Assembly: GCA_030522415.1 (NCBI GenBank)
Contig: CM060121.1
Coordinates: 9,625,976-9,689,975 of the forward strand
Direction of reading: 5' to 3'
Source of the DNA: Channallabes apus
Lineage: Eukaryota; Chordata; Actinopteri; Siluriformes; Clariidae
DNA length: 64,000 nucleotides
Position 1 is the stretch's first letter. Each line of letters opens with the position of its first letter. The notes beneath the pieces were generated by a model, which searched no databases, was not told the DNA's origin, and was given only the letters and a program-made list of their open reading frames with translations. The translations under genes and the position numbers were made by a program. Shown here piece after piece: positions 1 to 13,059 of the stretch.

Positions 1-656
1 AAAAGAGAGCTTAAAAGATTAAAAGAAGAGATAAATAAAGAGACAAAAAGAAATGGGACAGAAGAAATAGTGAAGAAATTTCGTGTGTCGGAAGAAAGTA
101 CTACAGACAGAAGTTGGCCTTTGAGACTCCTGGGACTAGAGTACATACATTGTCAAACCTTCAATAGTATAGGTGATAGTGTGCTATTCCCTGTGGAAGC
201 AACCAGGGGAGATCACATAGCCTGGCTATAAGCGTCTGGCAGTTTTTATCTGTCAAAAAAGAGAAAATATATATTAGTCAAAATATTTTTTAAAAGTAGA
301 TGGCACAGTTCCTTGCTCTACTGTATGTGGGTCACTGTGGCTTCTGCATCCTGCAGCACACTTAAATATAGCGCAGCCTCTGTGTATGTGTGTGTGAGAG
401 AAAGAGAGTTGGCAGAATATAGACAATGGTTAATTTACCCAGTTCAGTTACATGGATGTGAAATTATGAAGTCACCTTTGATTTGGGATTTAAAAATAAA
501 AATAATGGATAAAAATCCACCGGAAACAATAAATTAGATTATATTAAGCTAAATCAAATAGGAAATGTTTACAGAGAGGTGAGACCTACTTATTGCTTCC
601 ACCTTAATTTTAACAGAATTTGACCAGGGAAAAAAAATCTAATATGTGCCATTTTG

Positions 657-983
657 GTTAGCACTGTGGCCTTGCACTTCCATGGATGAGAGTTGGGTTC
701 CAGTCTTGCGTCTGTGTGTGGAGTTTGTATGTTCTCCCTGTGCTTCGTGGGTTTCCTCCGGGCACTCCGATTTCCTCCCACAGTCCAAAGCCAGATTAAG
801 TTAATTGGTGGTCCCAAACTGCCGCTTTTGACTGTGTGTGTGTGTGTGTTTGTGTGTGTGCGCCCTGGGAGGGATTGGCAGCCTGTCCAGGGTGTACCTC
901 ACCTTGTGCCCAAAGACTCCATAGATAGGCTTTAGACCCACATGAACCTTGTACATAGGATAAGCGGTATAGACAATGAATGG
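657..983 (+). mobile_element. V-SINE, degenerate full-length copy
   Basis: tRNA-like head remnant TTAGCACTGTGGCCTTGCAC, conserved V-domain (GAGTTTGTATGTTCTCCC, TTTCCTCCCACAGTCCAAAG), tail GATAAGCGGTATAGACAATG. The plus- and minus-strand ORFs here are shadows of this repeat. Confidence 0.8.
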
Positions 984-2224
984 TGAAAAAATCCAATTGG
1001 AATGACTTTTAACTGAATGAATAATGTCCAGGGACTTTCTTTTATTAGATGAAACACACCTCCTCACAATTGCCCAAAATCACGAACGGAATTGACACAT
1101 TATAACACTCGTTTGTTTTTTTCTGCTTTTATATGACTGTTTATCCAGGATGTACACTTTGTTCATTATACTGTAGTTACACACTGATGAGGACAATCAG
1201 TCCCAAAAGCAGCCTAAATTTAAAAATAAAAAAAGGAAAGAAAGAAAGAAATAGGTAAATGAAATAGAAAGGCAATGGGAGTGGAAAGATCTCTTCAGTC
1301 TGAGAGAGGAAAAAGAGAGATGAAGAATGTGATAGTGAGAAGGAGAAAGAGAGAAGGATGTAGTGCTGCTTAATATAGTCAAACATTTTTAGTATCTGTC
1401 ACAGTCCCCAACACCTAATGTGTACCTGTTTAATGGGATTAACACTCCAGTGTTTATAAGGTGCACTCACATACACACACACAAACACACACATGCACAC
1501 ATTAGTAAAACTCTCCAGTTCTCATCAGTGTGTGACTGCAGTCTCTCTGACCTTACTGTGAGCAAACAACAGTCATAAACTAGCCAAACATGGCTAAAGC
1601 TAAGAACTAGCTGATTAGCCTCACATACATCTGGAGCTCCTAAAATGGACAGTGATGAAATTCTGAGCTGATTTATAGATGCATTTTAGAACTCAGTGCC
1701 ATATACATAGTACAAAAATAATGTTATTTGCAAAGTGTTTCATACTATTCACTTTCCAAGAGGATATAGTGCGCAATATGTTGTATTGTGTTGTATTATT
1801 CTGTTTTGATCATTTGTTTAATCTCTTAGCATTGAGTATGTGTGTATTTTATATGTTACAATTTAACAATTTACCACAGACTCGCTGTAAATATTTCTTG
1901 ACATATTGTGCAAATGATAAATAAACTTGACTGGGCTTCTATTATCCTGGATCTGGAGAAGTTTGGACAAACTCTGTTTGTAACTAAAATGCCCCGACGC
2001 TTAACAAAATACAATCCCTGAAAAGAATAAGCAACAGAATTAAAATTAAAGCTAGATAGAGCACATTTAGCTGATTAGCAATGCATATTTGTAATAGGTA
2101 CATAATGAACACCCCAGCATGCTCAGCTTTTAGACACTTTTAGTACAAGTAAAATGTTTCTTTTGCCAAAATGGCTTCTTAGCTAATTTACACTATAATT
2201 AAAAAATATAGACATGCAAAGTGG
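984..2224. other. No gene seen
   Basis: AT-rich single-copy-looking DNA with short GAAAG and CACAC runs. ORFs are below 90 codons with no motif. Confidence 0.6.
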
Positions 2225-2432
2225 AAGGCATTGAGTGGTAGGTTTCTTCCGTGCCATGCAGAAAGTCTGGGTTCAATTCCCACCCAATTGCCCAAACCCC
2301 CAACACTGGATGCAGTGCCAGTCCCAAGCCTGGAGAAAATGAGAGGGCTGTCTCAGGAAGGGCATCTGATGTAAAACCTGTCCAGATTAGATGGTCTGCT
2401 GTGACAATCCCTTGACGGGAGTAGATGAAAGA
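2225..2432 (+). mobile_element. SINE-like repeat with tRNA-type head
   Basis: GGTTCAATTCCCACCCAATT (box B-like), then GGATGCAGTGCCAGTCCCAA, AGGAAGGGCATCTGATGTAA and CTGCTGTGACAATCCCTTGA. This matches, from memory, a widespread fish repeat ending in a GCTGTGGCGACCCC block. Confidence 0.55.
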
Positions 2433-2999
2433 CCAACAATGACTCTGTTCTTTTAAAGTAATAAACTTGTCTGTTTGTCTACTGTTGTGTACATTTTTTT
2501 CTCATCATTTTTCATCATTTCCTCATCTGAGGACATCGAGGTCTGAAGAGGTGGATCAGAATGGATGGATCTCAAGAACACTACATTCAAAATAGGTATA
2601 CATCATGTTCATTACAGAGCACCATGCATACATCAAAACTGTACAGTAAAACAATTTTTAAATAAATCAAAATGAAAGCATCTTATATTCACCAAAATAA
2701 CATTTACTTCTACAAAATCTCAGGATTCATAAGGTAAATGTTAAAACATCTCAGCTGACCAGGAGTTCCTACTTATGCGGAGCACTTGTTGGATGTACTT
2801 TCTCTATTTTCATGAGCTGAAGTATTGGGACAACTGACTGATAAGAGGTTTGATGACTAGTTGTTGGCTGGTTTCCCCAATTATTTCCTGACAAAATAAA
2901 TAGAAAAAAAGGTCTTAAGTTGATGCCAAGTGCTGAATTTGCATTTATCTGTTCATGAGAACTCTCAATATGCAGTCCAATCAGATGTTGATGCAATTG

Positions 3000-3540
3000 G
3001 AGGCAAAAACAGACCTATCAGGGAAACAGAAGAGACTTTTGGAGTGACCAAATCAACAATATTTTACATTAAAAAAAACATGGAATGCTGAGATCAGCAA
3101 GATCAAAAGGCATGGAACACTATAGAAGTGGATGATTGTGGAAACCCCTTCAAAACATGTAGCCAAGTCAAGATCACTCTTAGGCAAACATTGTCGAAGT
3201 CTACACTTAAGACACACCATCATAAAAAAGGATTTATCTTAAGAAGCAAATTACAAGTAACATTAACAAACAGAAAGGATAGATTAGACATAAAAGCATC
3301 ATAAATGCTTGCCAAGATCTGGAACAAGATTTTTTGGACAGAAACCAAGATTCATGTGTACTGTACCAGAACAAGAAAGAGGAAGAGAAACTGTGGCAAA
3401 GAAAAGGAAGATCTAATGATCCAAAGCATACCACATCATTTGTCAAACATAATGGAGGCAGGTTAACAGCATGGGCATGTACTGTACGTCCCTCAAAGAA
3501 TGTGGTCATTGGTGTTTCTTGATAATAATAGGAATAGAAG
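3000..3540 (+). pseudogene. Tc1-like transposase remnant
   Basis: Many stops, but the order is readable: TDLSGKQKR near 3013, HTIIKKDLS, then FVKHNGGRLTAWACTV (matching VKHGGGSVMVWGC in Tc1) at 3440-3485. No ends recognised. Confidence 0.5.
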
Positions 3541-3544
3541 GAAG

Positions 3545-5582
3545 AATTTTGAAGGATATAGAGCTACATATACCACTGAGATTCAGGCAAAACTGATAGG
3601 ACTGCTTCACAGTAGAGATGAATAATGACCCAACATAGTCAGTCACTTGACCTTAAGCAAACCCCATAGTGTGATCTCAAAGGGTCCTTACCACTTGACT
3701 AGTATTATTAGTAGATGGGGAGTAATGTAGGGACTTTATCTCCTGGTGCAAATTATCTTGTGTCTATAGAGCTCCTGTGAGAAGTGTGTTTTAATCACAG
3801 GACTAAGAGGTACTAAAGATTTTAGACTAAGAGGTTTCTGTAGGTATACAGTAGATACTACCTATATATTAAAAAAACTCAATTGGGGAAGTTCTTATGA
3901 ACGCAAATTACGCAATCATGTATCCCATTTCTAGTGCCTACCACTGTGCATGAAGTATCAAAAATGCATGAAGCTATTTAATTCCTATTAAAGTGTAAAT
4001 CTTGTATAATTTAGAAGGAGCCCTTATCCATGACCCCACTCCCTGAAACTGTCCACAAAGGCACTGCTTTGGGATACCACATAACATAGTCCACACATAC
4101 AAGATAACATAGTCTCATGGACTAGTAAAGTGCCTAAATCAGGTCTTAAATAAGGGAAAGGAGTCCAAACACACTCCTTGATCCCCTTCCATTTGAGTAC
4201 TAATCCAATTGGAAATGCCATGTGTAGACTAAGTACTACTGTACATGACTGACAATTGGCTATAATTTGTACATTTATAGTACATGGCTGTCTAGTTTCT
4301 ACATTTTGCTTAGAATAGTCAGCTAATACATTTTTCATTATTTGGGCAACAGAACTGATATTTTGAATAGATCACAAAAGTTCAGTTGAAATTCATGCTC
4401 CAGAAAAGCAATACTGAAGAAGACAGAATTATTGCTGCTGAACTAACATTACCATAATTACAGAAATTTGCCACAGCACGCAAAGCATTTTTGGCATATG
4501 AATGAATGAATTAATTAAATTGTTTATGGAAAGCAAAGCAAGTTTACTTATTTTGCGTGTGTGTGTGTTTTTTTTTTTTTTTTGCATAATGTGCAAGGTT
4601 TAGTGACATACCGCCATGGGTGCCAAGAATGTTAGCAAGGACGGTAGAAGTGTTGGAAATAGGTAATATTTTTGTGTGGCTGGAACGGAATATCTGCATT
4701 TACATTATTTCCTATGGGAAAATGCATTTCACACTATGAATTTTCGCCTTAAGGAATTTGTATGCTCAGGTACCACTATAAATTGCTTAACATAAAGTTG
4801 CATTTTAGTGTTGCTGTGAATTAAGGAAGGCCTCAATCTGTATTATTCATTTAAGAAAGCAGAATTGATGAATTGACAGAATTGATTGTCTTCTTGATGC
4901 AGTTTGCATTTGTCATCTCTTACACAATGCTGCAAAAGACTGCAAATTAGTTACTTTTTCCCTTGTAGCTTAAGGTCTGTTTTGAATTTGTAAAAATGGG
5001 ATAAAATTTATGGCTCTAAGTGTCCACCATATGGCTTTACCAGTTTGTAACAATGAATATGTGCCTTATTTAAAGTGAGGGACAATTGTCCATGAATTAC
5101 ATGGGGTTTAGTAACATTATTAGTAGATGAACTGAGCTCAGATATTGAGTTTTCCATTTGTGTTACCTCTACGTTTTGTTTTGATTTTGTTGATAACGAA
5201 TCAGACTACCTATTGGAACATATTTCAGTGGTCCATTTTAGGAATTTTTTGTTACTATGTTATCTTTAAATTTCAGATGGGCTCAAAGTGGACTGTGTTG
5301 ATGGGAAACAGCTTTCCAGTGAGTACTCCAACTTGAAACAGTAACTCCCAGATGCATTGTCCAAGTATTGGAAAAGAAATAGGATTTATTTAATGGCACT
5401 CACTAAACCTCATCAAAATTGTTTAGCATACTTTTTGCAATTCCTGTAAAAGATTGAACATATGAAGCAGGTCTTCAGTGTTATGAACAATCTTTGGGGG
5501 GCAATGAAAGAAACAAATTGTCACTACTGTCAGTGTTATGCAGAAAACTGCATTTGACTTAATTTTTGGATTGCCATGTGTA
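3545..5582. other. No gene seen
   Basis: AT-rich. A 42-base exon-like piece (5277-5318, tttcag/ATGG to CCA/gtgagt, plus strand) has good splice sites but no partner. Otherwise featureless. Confidence 0.5.
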
Positions 5583-5777
5583 GGGGGGCAGGAATAGCTC
5601 ACTGGTTAAGCCATTGGACTAGTGATCAGATGGTTCCAAGTTGCCAGTGTTAGGTCATTGAGTAAAGTGCCCCTATTTTCAAATATGATCTCTCATGTAG
5701 TGTGCCATGTAGCTGTATGTGAACGTAAACTATCTGCAAAGTTGTGACGCCGACAGTGCACAATAAATGAAGTTTAT
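5583..5777 (+). mobile_element. tRNA-headed SINE, degenerate
   Basis: Head GGAATAGCTCACTGGTTAAG with a TTCCAAGTTGCCAG region, then TTGAGTAAAGTGCCCC. Resembles the family at 42031-42228 in its head but diverges in the tail (GCACAATAAATGAAG). Confidence 0.55.
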
Positions 5778-5811
5778 GTCTATTAAAAAAAAGAGTCGAC
5801 TCACATTTGCC

Positions 5812-6240
5812 TAAACGAGTCATTAGCAATTCAAATCTTTTTCTGTTACGTATACATTCGTATTCTGTAACATATTTGCATAATGACCGCCCACGTCCTA
5901 CGCCGCGAACAACTTGCCCGCCATCTTACAATTAACATTACCACACTCTTGTTAACATATGACACTTACCACTGAGAAACGTCCTGCTCCAGTCATGCTT
6001 TCGTCAGACTCCGGCTCGAATTGACGGGGTAAAATCGAGGCCATCTTTTCTATGTATTGATATGGGTCTCAAGAGCTGTCATTCAGTTATGGTAATGGGC
6101 GTTTCGTTTTCCAACACACGCTGTAGCGGTAGACCAATCATAAACGGCCGGGTCATCTGACCAATCACAGCAGTGAGGGCTCATGGAAAGGAGGGGCTTA
6201 GACAGACTGGTTCTTCGAACTGCTTCACATGAGTCGTTTA
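5812..6240 (-). other. Isolated exon/promoter-like patch with inverted ends
   Basis: TAAACGAGTCAT (5812-5823) and its near-inverse (6229-6240) bound 429 bases that are GC- and CpG-richer than the surroundings. On the minus strand two ATTGG (CCAAT) boxes precede a short open exon (next entry). It may be a fragment of a transposon that carries its own first exon. Confidence 0.4.
5970..6044 (-). CDS. Candidate orphan first exon, 25 codons
   Basis: ATG at 6042-6044 with AAAAGATGGCC context. Reads MASILPRQFEPESDESMTGA then GRFSV and meets a good donor CAGTG/gtaagtg at 5970/5969. No following exon was found at lower coordinates. The opening resembles, from memory, the start of fish proteins with a P2X7-type C-terminal domain, but this is weak. 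Confidence 0.3.
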
Positions 6241-7674
6241 CGAATCATTTAGAAATGGGGTAAAATTAAATATATTTTTGGAGAAAACTAAAGTGTTTTT
6301 TTGACCTTGCATACATGTAAAGCTGTTTTAAGAGACTCATTAAGCAATATTAGCAACCTTTAAAATGGCATAATAGGAGCAGTTTAACTCTTGAGATGTA
6401 TAATGAGACAAAAATCTAACACGTTCTTCCAAATGCTGTTTGTTGAAGAACAAACAACTGCTGAAAGCAGTGTGGTCAGGTACAAAATACAGCAGTGGGA
6501 AACCTTTTGGATAATTATGGAAACCATAACGGTGGGGTGTGTAGTTTTAGCATGAAAAGCCTTCCTACACAGATATCTGCTTTGCATCACAAGTGACTGC
6601 ACCAAATGGAGCCAAGTTAGTCTGATGACTGATATAACGATTTAACAATATTTAATTGCACACAGCACACATAGGCGGTGTGTTAGTCATTACCTTCCTA
6701 ACATTTGAACAAATTTTGTTCCTAGTAGCACATCATACTTTCAGGCCCCTTGCAGATGCATAAGTAGTTCCAATGACCTTGTGGGGCTAGCTCAAACCAG
6801 TACCTACCCACAAATAAAAGGCCTTAAATAATATGCACATGCATATTATTTATGCAAAATATTGCTGGGCAGTATAGGTCAATATTAAGATGGGGCCTAA
6901 AGACAATATCACAGGGATAAAATGATGATTTACATGTTGTAGGTACAAAGCAGGATTAGTTAACCTGTGACCCAATGCATCACAGACATTATTGTACTTG
7001 TATTTGGATTCAGCCAGGTCACTGTTTGTGTCTTGCTGAGGGAGATAGGATTGCTGATCAGGACAGCTCGATTTGGCTTGCTGGAATTTACCAACTTTCA
7101 GAATTGGGTTAAGAGCCTGCAGCTGGACCTCAAATACTACAGGCAGAGACATGTCGTCATGTCTGTAAGAGCGGCACACACACACTACTTTGCTGGCTAG
7201 ACTGAACATATGGTGTATACTTTTGTCTAGGTACAGGTGGATATTTTCACTGATGCCAAGTCAACTTAACAACTTGATTGTTTTTCTCCATAGCAGAAGC
7301 AGTGGCCCAGGATCTGCCCATGCTTAGAACACACTGGTAACTTCCTCCCCAAGCTGAGTTGCAAATAAACAGAAAAAAAAATCACCTCCAGTCAGGGCAC
7401 AGGAGTTTAATCTGTCTGGACAAAGAGTAGACTAAAGATTGCAAACTTCAGTTCAGGAAGTAAACCTGATTGATTAGAAGTGCGTACATGGTCCTTGTAT
7501 GTCCTAACCTGGAAGCTGTATCAGCTATGGTATGCATATAACTGATAAGATCTGTTGCACTTCTTGATTCTTGAAAACCTTTCTTCAATGCCTGCTAGAG
7601 CAGGACATGTACTTATTTTACTGGGCCCTTGGTTCTAAAGGGTATAACTTCTCAGTAGTGTGAGAGCAGTTTAA
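6241..7674. other. No gene seen
   Basis: Single-copy-looking. The two opposite ORFs near 6850-7209 overlap each other and show no family motif. Confidence 0.55.
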
Positions 7675-7685
7675 CGCCCAATACA

Positions 7686-8064
7686 TTAATTAATTCATTC
7701 ATTAATTTTCTATACCGCTTAATCCTGTGTTCAGGGTCGCGGGGGACCTGGAGCCTATCCCAGGAGACTTCGGGCACTAGACGGGGTACACCCTGGACAG
7801 GGTGCCAATCCATCGCAGGGCACACACACACACCCAATCACACACTATGGGCAATTTGGGAACGCCAATTAACGCTATTAACGCTAACCTGCATATCTTT
7901 GGACTGTGGGAGGAAACCGGAGTACCCGGAGGAAACCCACCAAGAACGGGGAGAACATGCAAACTCCATGCACACAGAGACGGGAATCGAGCCTGGCCGG
8001 GGAATCGAACCCAGACCCTGGAGGTGCAAGGCGACAGTGCTAACCACTACACCACCGCGCCGCC
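7686..8064 (-). mobile_element. V-SINE, full length with target duplication
   Basis: Sense strand is minus: head GGCGGCGCGGTGGTGTAGTG with box A and a GGTTCGATTCC box B, V-domain, GAAT tail. Flanked by perfect 11 bp CGCCCAATACA (7675-7685, 8065-8075). Confidence 0.93.
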
Positions 8065-8313
8065 CGCCCAATACAGTATATTTATTAAAGGTGGGTTGGG
8101 CATTGTGACATATGTTTTCCATGTGATTGCGACCACTTCTAAGGGGTGAAATAGAACACTAGTTATATACTGTTAAGACGTTAGCAAGAAGACTCAAATA
8201 CATAATATATCATCAAATACCATGTGTATGCATACGCACATGTGAGCATTGCTACCCTTGCCTAATATACCCAATATTATCAATACAGCCATAACAGCTA
8301 TTAATGTTGTGCA

Positions 8314-8345
<32 letters not shown>

Positions 8346-8794
8346 GCCTTTTCCACATTGCTATGGTAAGTGTAGTGGTTATATGTCCATGCTATTTTTT
8401 GCACCCGTAACTGTACAAGCCTCCCAAAACCCCACTGTAAGCTGAAATCCACACTGAGACCCGGATCAGCTATCTGCAACCAGAAATCTTAGCACGTGTT
8501 CACAGCCAGAGGCAAAGGTCAATATGATTTTTTAAATAAATCAATTGTCTAACCTTTCATCCTGGTAGTACTGTAACCCATGAAAAAAAATCAAGCTGTT
8601 GTAATTTTATACTATTTTATTGTATTTGTGTTAACTGTAATAATTCATAACCTACATGCTGGATCGGATGCCAGTCCATCAGTGGATACTACACACATTC
8701 ATTCATACAGTACACATTCACAACACACATTTTTGGGAGGTGGAAGGAATAAAGAGCACCCAGAGAACACAAGAGTAATAATACTATTTTCATT

Positions 8795-9300
8795 TTCATT
8801 CATCTATTATTCATCCAAAATTATGTGGACAGCTGACCATCACACCTCCATGTGCTTCTTGAATATCCCATTCCATAAAAATGGGGATTCATGTAGAATT
8901 GTTCCCTCCCTTGCTCCTATAACAGCCTCGACTCTTCAGGATTGCCCACTTTCCACCTGTTTTTGAAATATGGTTGTAAACATTTGTGCCTGTTTAGCCA
9001 CAAGATCTTTAGTTAGGTCAGGCATTTGGTGTCAGCGGAGATGGGCTGGTGTGTGTCATTCAGAGGGGTTGAGGTCAGCACCGTGTGCAGACTTGTCAAA
9101 CTACATCTATATACAGTAGAGCGAGCATGTGCATTGGTCATTGTCTTGCTGGAACATGTTTGGTCTGTTATTCCCAGTGAAAGAAAATAGAAATGTTACA
9201 GTTGACAAAGAGATTTATATTCTTCAAGCTTTAGGGAACGGACATATGGGTGTGATGTTAAAGTGTTTGTTCACATACTTTTGAGCATATCATGTAATCT
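8795..9300. mobile_element. Decayed Tc1-type fish repeat
   Basis: TATGTGGACAGCTGACCATC, TGCTCCTATAACAGCCTCGA, GGTTGAGGTCAGCACCGTGT and CATTGTCTTGCTGGAACATG are wording I know from a widespread fish Tc1-like repeat read antisense. Ends AAAATTATGTGGAC and its rough inverse near 9272-9290 support a TIR element. Confidence 0.6.
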
Positions 9301-10238
9301 ACCTACTGTCTTGTTTTTCAGAGTTGGAAAGAAACCACAATACAAAGACGACATGCATGCTTGGTTTTAACGTTGGTAATAATGTTTATGATGTACAACA
9401 AAAAACCTCTCCATTACGACAACTAGCATTAACACAAATACAAATATCCATGCTTACAGATCCTGTAAGTGTTTCTGATGAACGGATGGTGAAATGATGA
9501 GAGGGTAAACAGCTATTTCTAAATTAGATGTCACAATAAATCTTCTTCTAGAGACCCGTGAACCAACAGTCTTTTGGAAACTGGAGATGGAGATCAAGTG
9601 TTTGGAGTCAGAGAGTGCACAATTAATTTCACTGCACAGAAGCATGGTCTAATAGGAACGTTCCATAATAACAATAATTGATTAAATGTTATAATTATTT
9701 ATGATAATAAAGTGGTATTGGATTCTCCATTAAAAAAATTGTTACCGCTTATCGGTAGTAACTGACTAAAGCAATCTTTCTCTCGAATGTTTGTTTTGAA
9801 GTACTGTGTATAGGTTTTTACCTTTTTATATATTTCTTCTAAAATGTTTTGATGGAATGTGATTTATATCGTACATTTGAAACAGTCTATTGCTAACATT
9901 TATGAGCACACAAATATGAGAGCCTGGAAAAGCATCATACCAGGTGACTTTTTCCTGCAATGAGAAGGAATCAGGTTCCAGGTTCGATGTTGTACAAACT
10001 TATTTTTGGTTTGCCTTATGATGAGGTAATCTCTGTTTGTTAGGACTTTAAATGGCTCAACACTGTTAGCAAAAGTTTGAATCTGCAATCTGCAAAAATT
10101 TTATGGTGTTTTTGGTGCAGTTTATTTTTCATTATGAAATTATCTATGTATTTCTTGTATTGCTTTGCTATCTAGCATATTCTGAGATTATGAAATGCTT
10201 TAACCAACATGGCCACTAACTATATATGGTATATTATG

Positions 10239-10295
<57 letters not shown>

Positions 10296-10829
10296 ATCAT
10301 CATCATCATCGTAATTGTCAAGGGTTCATTCCTAAGCTGTAATATCTATGCAGATACATCGTCTATATACATAGCCTCCTAAAGACTCGATATAAATTGT
10401 AGACTATGCCTTAAAAGCCCTAACAGGTGTGGGGTGCAGCTGAGGCTTTTTCAGAGTAACATCTGTTTTATTGTTCTTTCATTGACATTAACAATAAAGG
10501 TGCAGTTAAGAGAACAATTGCTGGCATGTGTTTGAGCTCCCTAACACCCACACAGGAACATCAGGCCTTCCTGCACTTGTATTACGCACACACACTCACA
10601 CACACATTAAAATCATTCTAAGAATACATGGTAACTTTAGTGTATATGAAAACAAAAACAAATTGTGATCGCACTTTTGTATCGCCTGTTATTCTAGTTT
10701 AAGACTGCAGCTAAACTTTTCCAAGCAGCTTAAGATTTTTTTGCACATGGACAGACATAATAAGCTTTACTTTTCTGTCCATGTTTGAGACAATAGACAA
10801 TTATATACGATAATAAAATGTACATTTGG
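9301..10829. other. No gene seen apart from a microsatellite
   Basis: AT-rich sequence around the (TATC)n at 10239. No coding or repeat family recognised. Confidence 0.55.
10239..10310 (+). repeat. (TATC)n then (ATC)n microsatellite
   Basis: About fourteen TATC units followed by five ATC units. Confidence 0.97.
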
Positions 10830-10900
10830 CCTGGCGCCTATCCCAGGAGACTTTGGGGATGAGTTGAGGTACACCCTGTACAGGGTTCCAATACACTGCA

Positions 10901-10940
<40 letters not shown>

Positions 10941-11108
10941 CAGGCAATTTGGGAACACAGATTAACCTAATCTGCATGTCTTCTTCTGGATTGCCTGTAA
11001 GAAATCCACCAAGCATAGAGAGAACATGCAAACTCCATGCACACAGACCCGAATCCGGCATCGAACCTTGAAGGTGGACCTGGAGGTGAGGTCACAGTGC
11101 TAACCATA
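10830..11108 (-). mobile_element. V-SINE, partial, diverged
   Basis: Minus-sense copy with head remnant, V-domain fragment and the CTCCTGGGATAGGCGCCAG tail. It contains a (CA)n expansion at 10903-10938. No clear target duplication. Confidence 0.8.
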
Positions 11109-11189
11109 CTATGATTCTTTTCAAATAAATTCAAATAATGAATCTAAAAAAATAATGATTCTTTTCAACACCTCTTATCCATAATATTA

Positions 11190-11480
11190 AAACCTTAAAC
11201 ATTATTCCTGGTATTGTGTAGGTTCCATTTGTGCGACAAAAACTGCTCTGACCCCTCGAGACATGACTCCACAAGACCTTTGAAGGCGTGCTGTAGTATC
11301 TGGCACCAGGACGTTAGCAGCAGATCCTTTCAAGGTGGGGCCTCCATGAATCAGACATTTCGTCCAGCGCATACCATGCATGATTGAGTTCAGGAGAATC
11401 TGGAAGCTCGATCAACAACCTTAAACATTTTGACTTGTAAACTCCATACACAGCAGTGTGTTGATACCTTTTCAACATTT
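11190..11480 (-). pseudogene. Tc1-like transposase C-terminal remnant
   Basis: On the minus strand the readable order is FMEAPP, DLLLTSWCQILQHAFKGLVE, then SCLEGSEQF in shifted frame. This is the C-terminus of a common fish Tc1 transposase. Confidence 0.65.
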
Positions 11481-12671
11481 TTTTTTTTTTTTTGCAATTT
11501 ATAATCTATATTAGTTTTTATTTACACACAGTCTCCAGAGTTTACACAGAATAGTGCAAAAAAACAAGAAGAAAACATTCAGTGAGCAGCATTAACTGTG
11601 TTACAAGTGTGCAAATGGTGGGACGTGATTTTATAAGACAATGTTTTTTTTTTTTATTTCTATGGCCTATTTCTTGAATACGACAGTGTTTTTGTAAAAG
11701 AGAAAAGTTGCTGCTGAATATTTACAGCATTTGCTTTTCTTTTTGCCTATGGACCACCAAAAAGTGTACAAAAAATGTGTTTTGACTAATATTAATTGTT
11801 TCAGATTATGCACATTCTATGAAGTATGTGTTCAGTGTTTTATACCTGTCACTACCAAGTATTTGACTCTTTTCCAGTCTGTTTGGTTGATCATCTTGTT
11901 TATTTTTTTGGTTCCACGTTTACAGTCTTTGCATATTTCATGTTGTTTGCTGATCCCTTTACCCTAAGCTCTTCATTGTTTATGATTGTGTGTGAAGGTT
12001 TGGATTCGTTGTTAAGCTTTTCTAATAAGGATTGTCCCCACATGCTTCCACATCTACAGCCATGACAGTTTGTGGTACTTGTTCGTGGCTGATGGAAGTT
12101 GGAGTCTTTGGTGGACATGTTAGAAGGCCGTGTTGTGGTGTGGGTTATGGAGCTGTAGATGTTCAGTAACGTTGAGTCAGGATGTCCAAACTGCTAGTCT
12201 GACTAAAGATATCTATATTCTTCCTATTTACGTATCTTCAAGTTGAATAGTTACATGCATCAGTATAGTGGTATATAGTTTTTGTGTTTTATGTTAAACA
12301 CAAGTGAAACCAATAGATTGAAAGTTGAATTTAGACAATGGGTGTGCTGGTGTATTAATTTGGCCATGTGTTTCCGTTCCAGAGTTCATTTGAACTCTCA
12401 GTATTTATGTCCCAGCAGACATAATAACCCTGTGTGTAACTCAGTGATGTAGCATTGGCAATTCAACACAGTAAGACATCATTAGGATCGACAACTCCAT
12501 ATGGAGCCATGGATAAGAAAATGCTGACAAGGCACACTGAGATTAGAGCAAACTCTCTTAAAAAACAGTGAAAACACATGGAGAGCACAGCTCACACACA
12601 CACCATAATATTTCATAGAATCCAAAAGTCTGGATCTAATAGAAAGAATTTTTTTTTTATCAGTTTAGAAA

Positions 12672-12873
12672 GCTGTATAGCACTGTCACCTTGCACCTCC
12701 AGGGTCCAGGTTCGATTCCCGGCCAGGCTCGATTCCCGTCTCTGTGTGCATGGAGTTTGCATGTTCTCCCCGTGCTTGGTGGGTTTCCTCTGGGTACTCC
12801 GGTTTCCTCCCACAGTCCAAAGATATGCAGGTTAGGCTAATTGGCGTTCCCAAATTGACCATAGTGTGTGAAT

Positions 12874-12932
<59 letters not shown>

Positions 12933-13059
12933 CTGCGATGGATTGGCACACTGTCCAGGGTGTACCCTGCCTCGTGCCCAGAGTCTCCTGGGATAGGCTC
13001 CAGGTCCCCGCGACCCTAAATACAGGATAAAGCGGTAGAGAAGATGAATGAATGAATGA
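12672..13059 (+). mobile_element. V-SINE, near full length
   Basis: Plus-sense head (AGCACTGTCACCTTGCACC), box B GGTTCGATTCC, complete V-domain, a (TG)n expansion at 12876-12930 in the spacer, and tail AAGCGGTAGAGAAGATGAAT. All long ORFs here are antisense or repeat frames. Confidence 0.9.

Noticed and set aside
7900..8066. tRNA gene from the box A/box B in V-SINE heads
   Set aside because: No cloverleaf beyond the two boxes; these are SINE promoters repeated in every copy.
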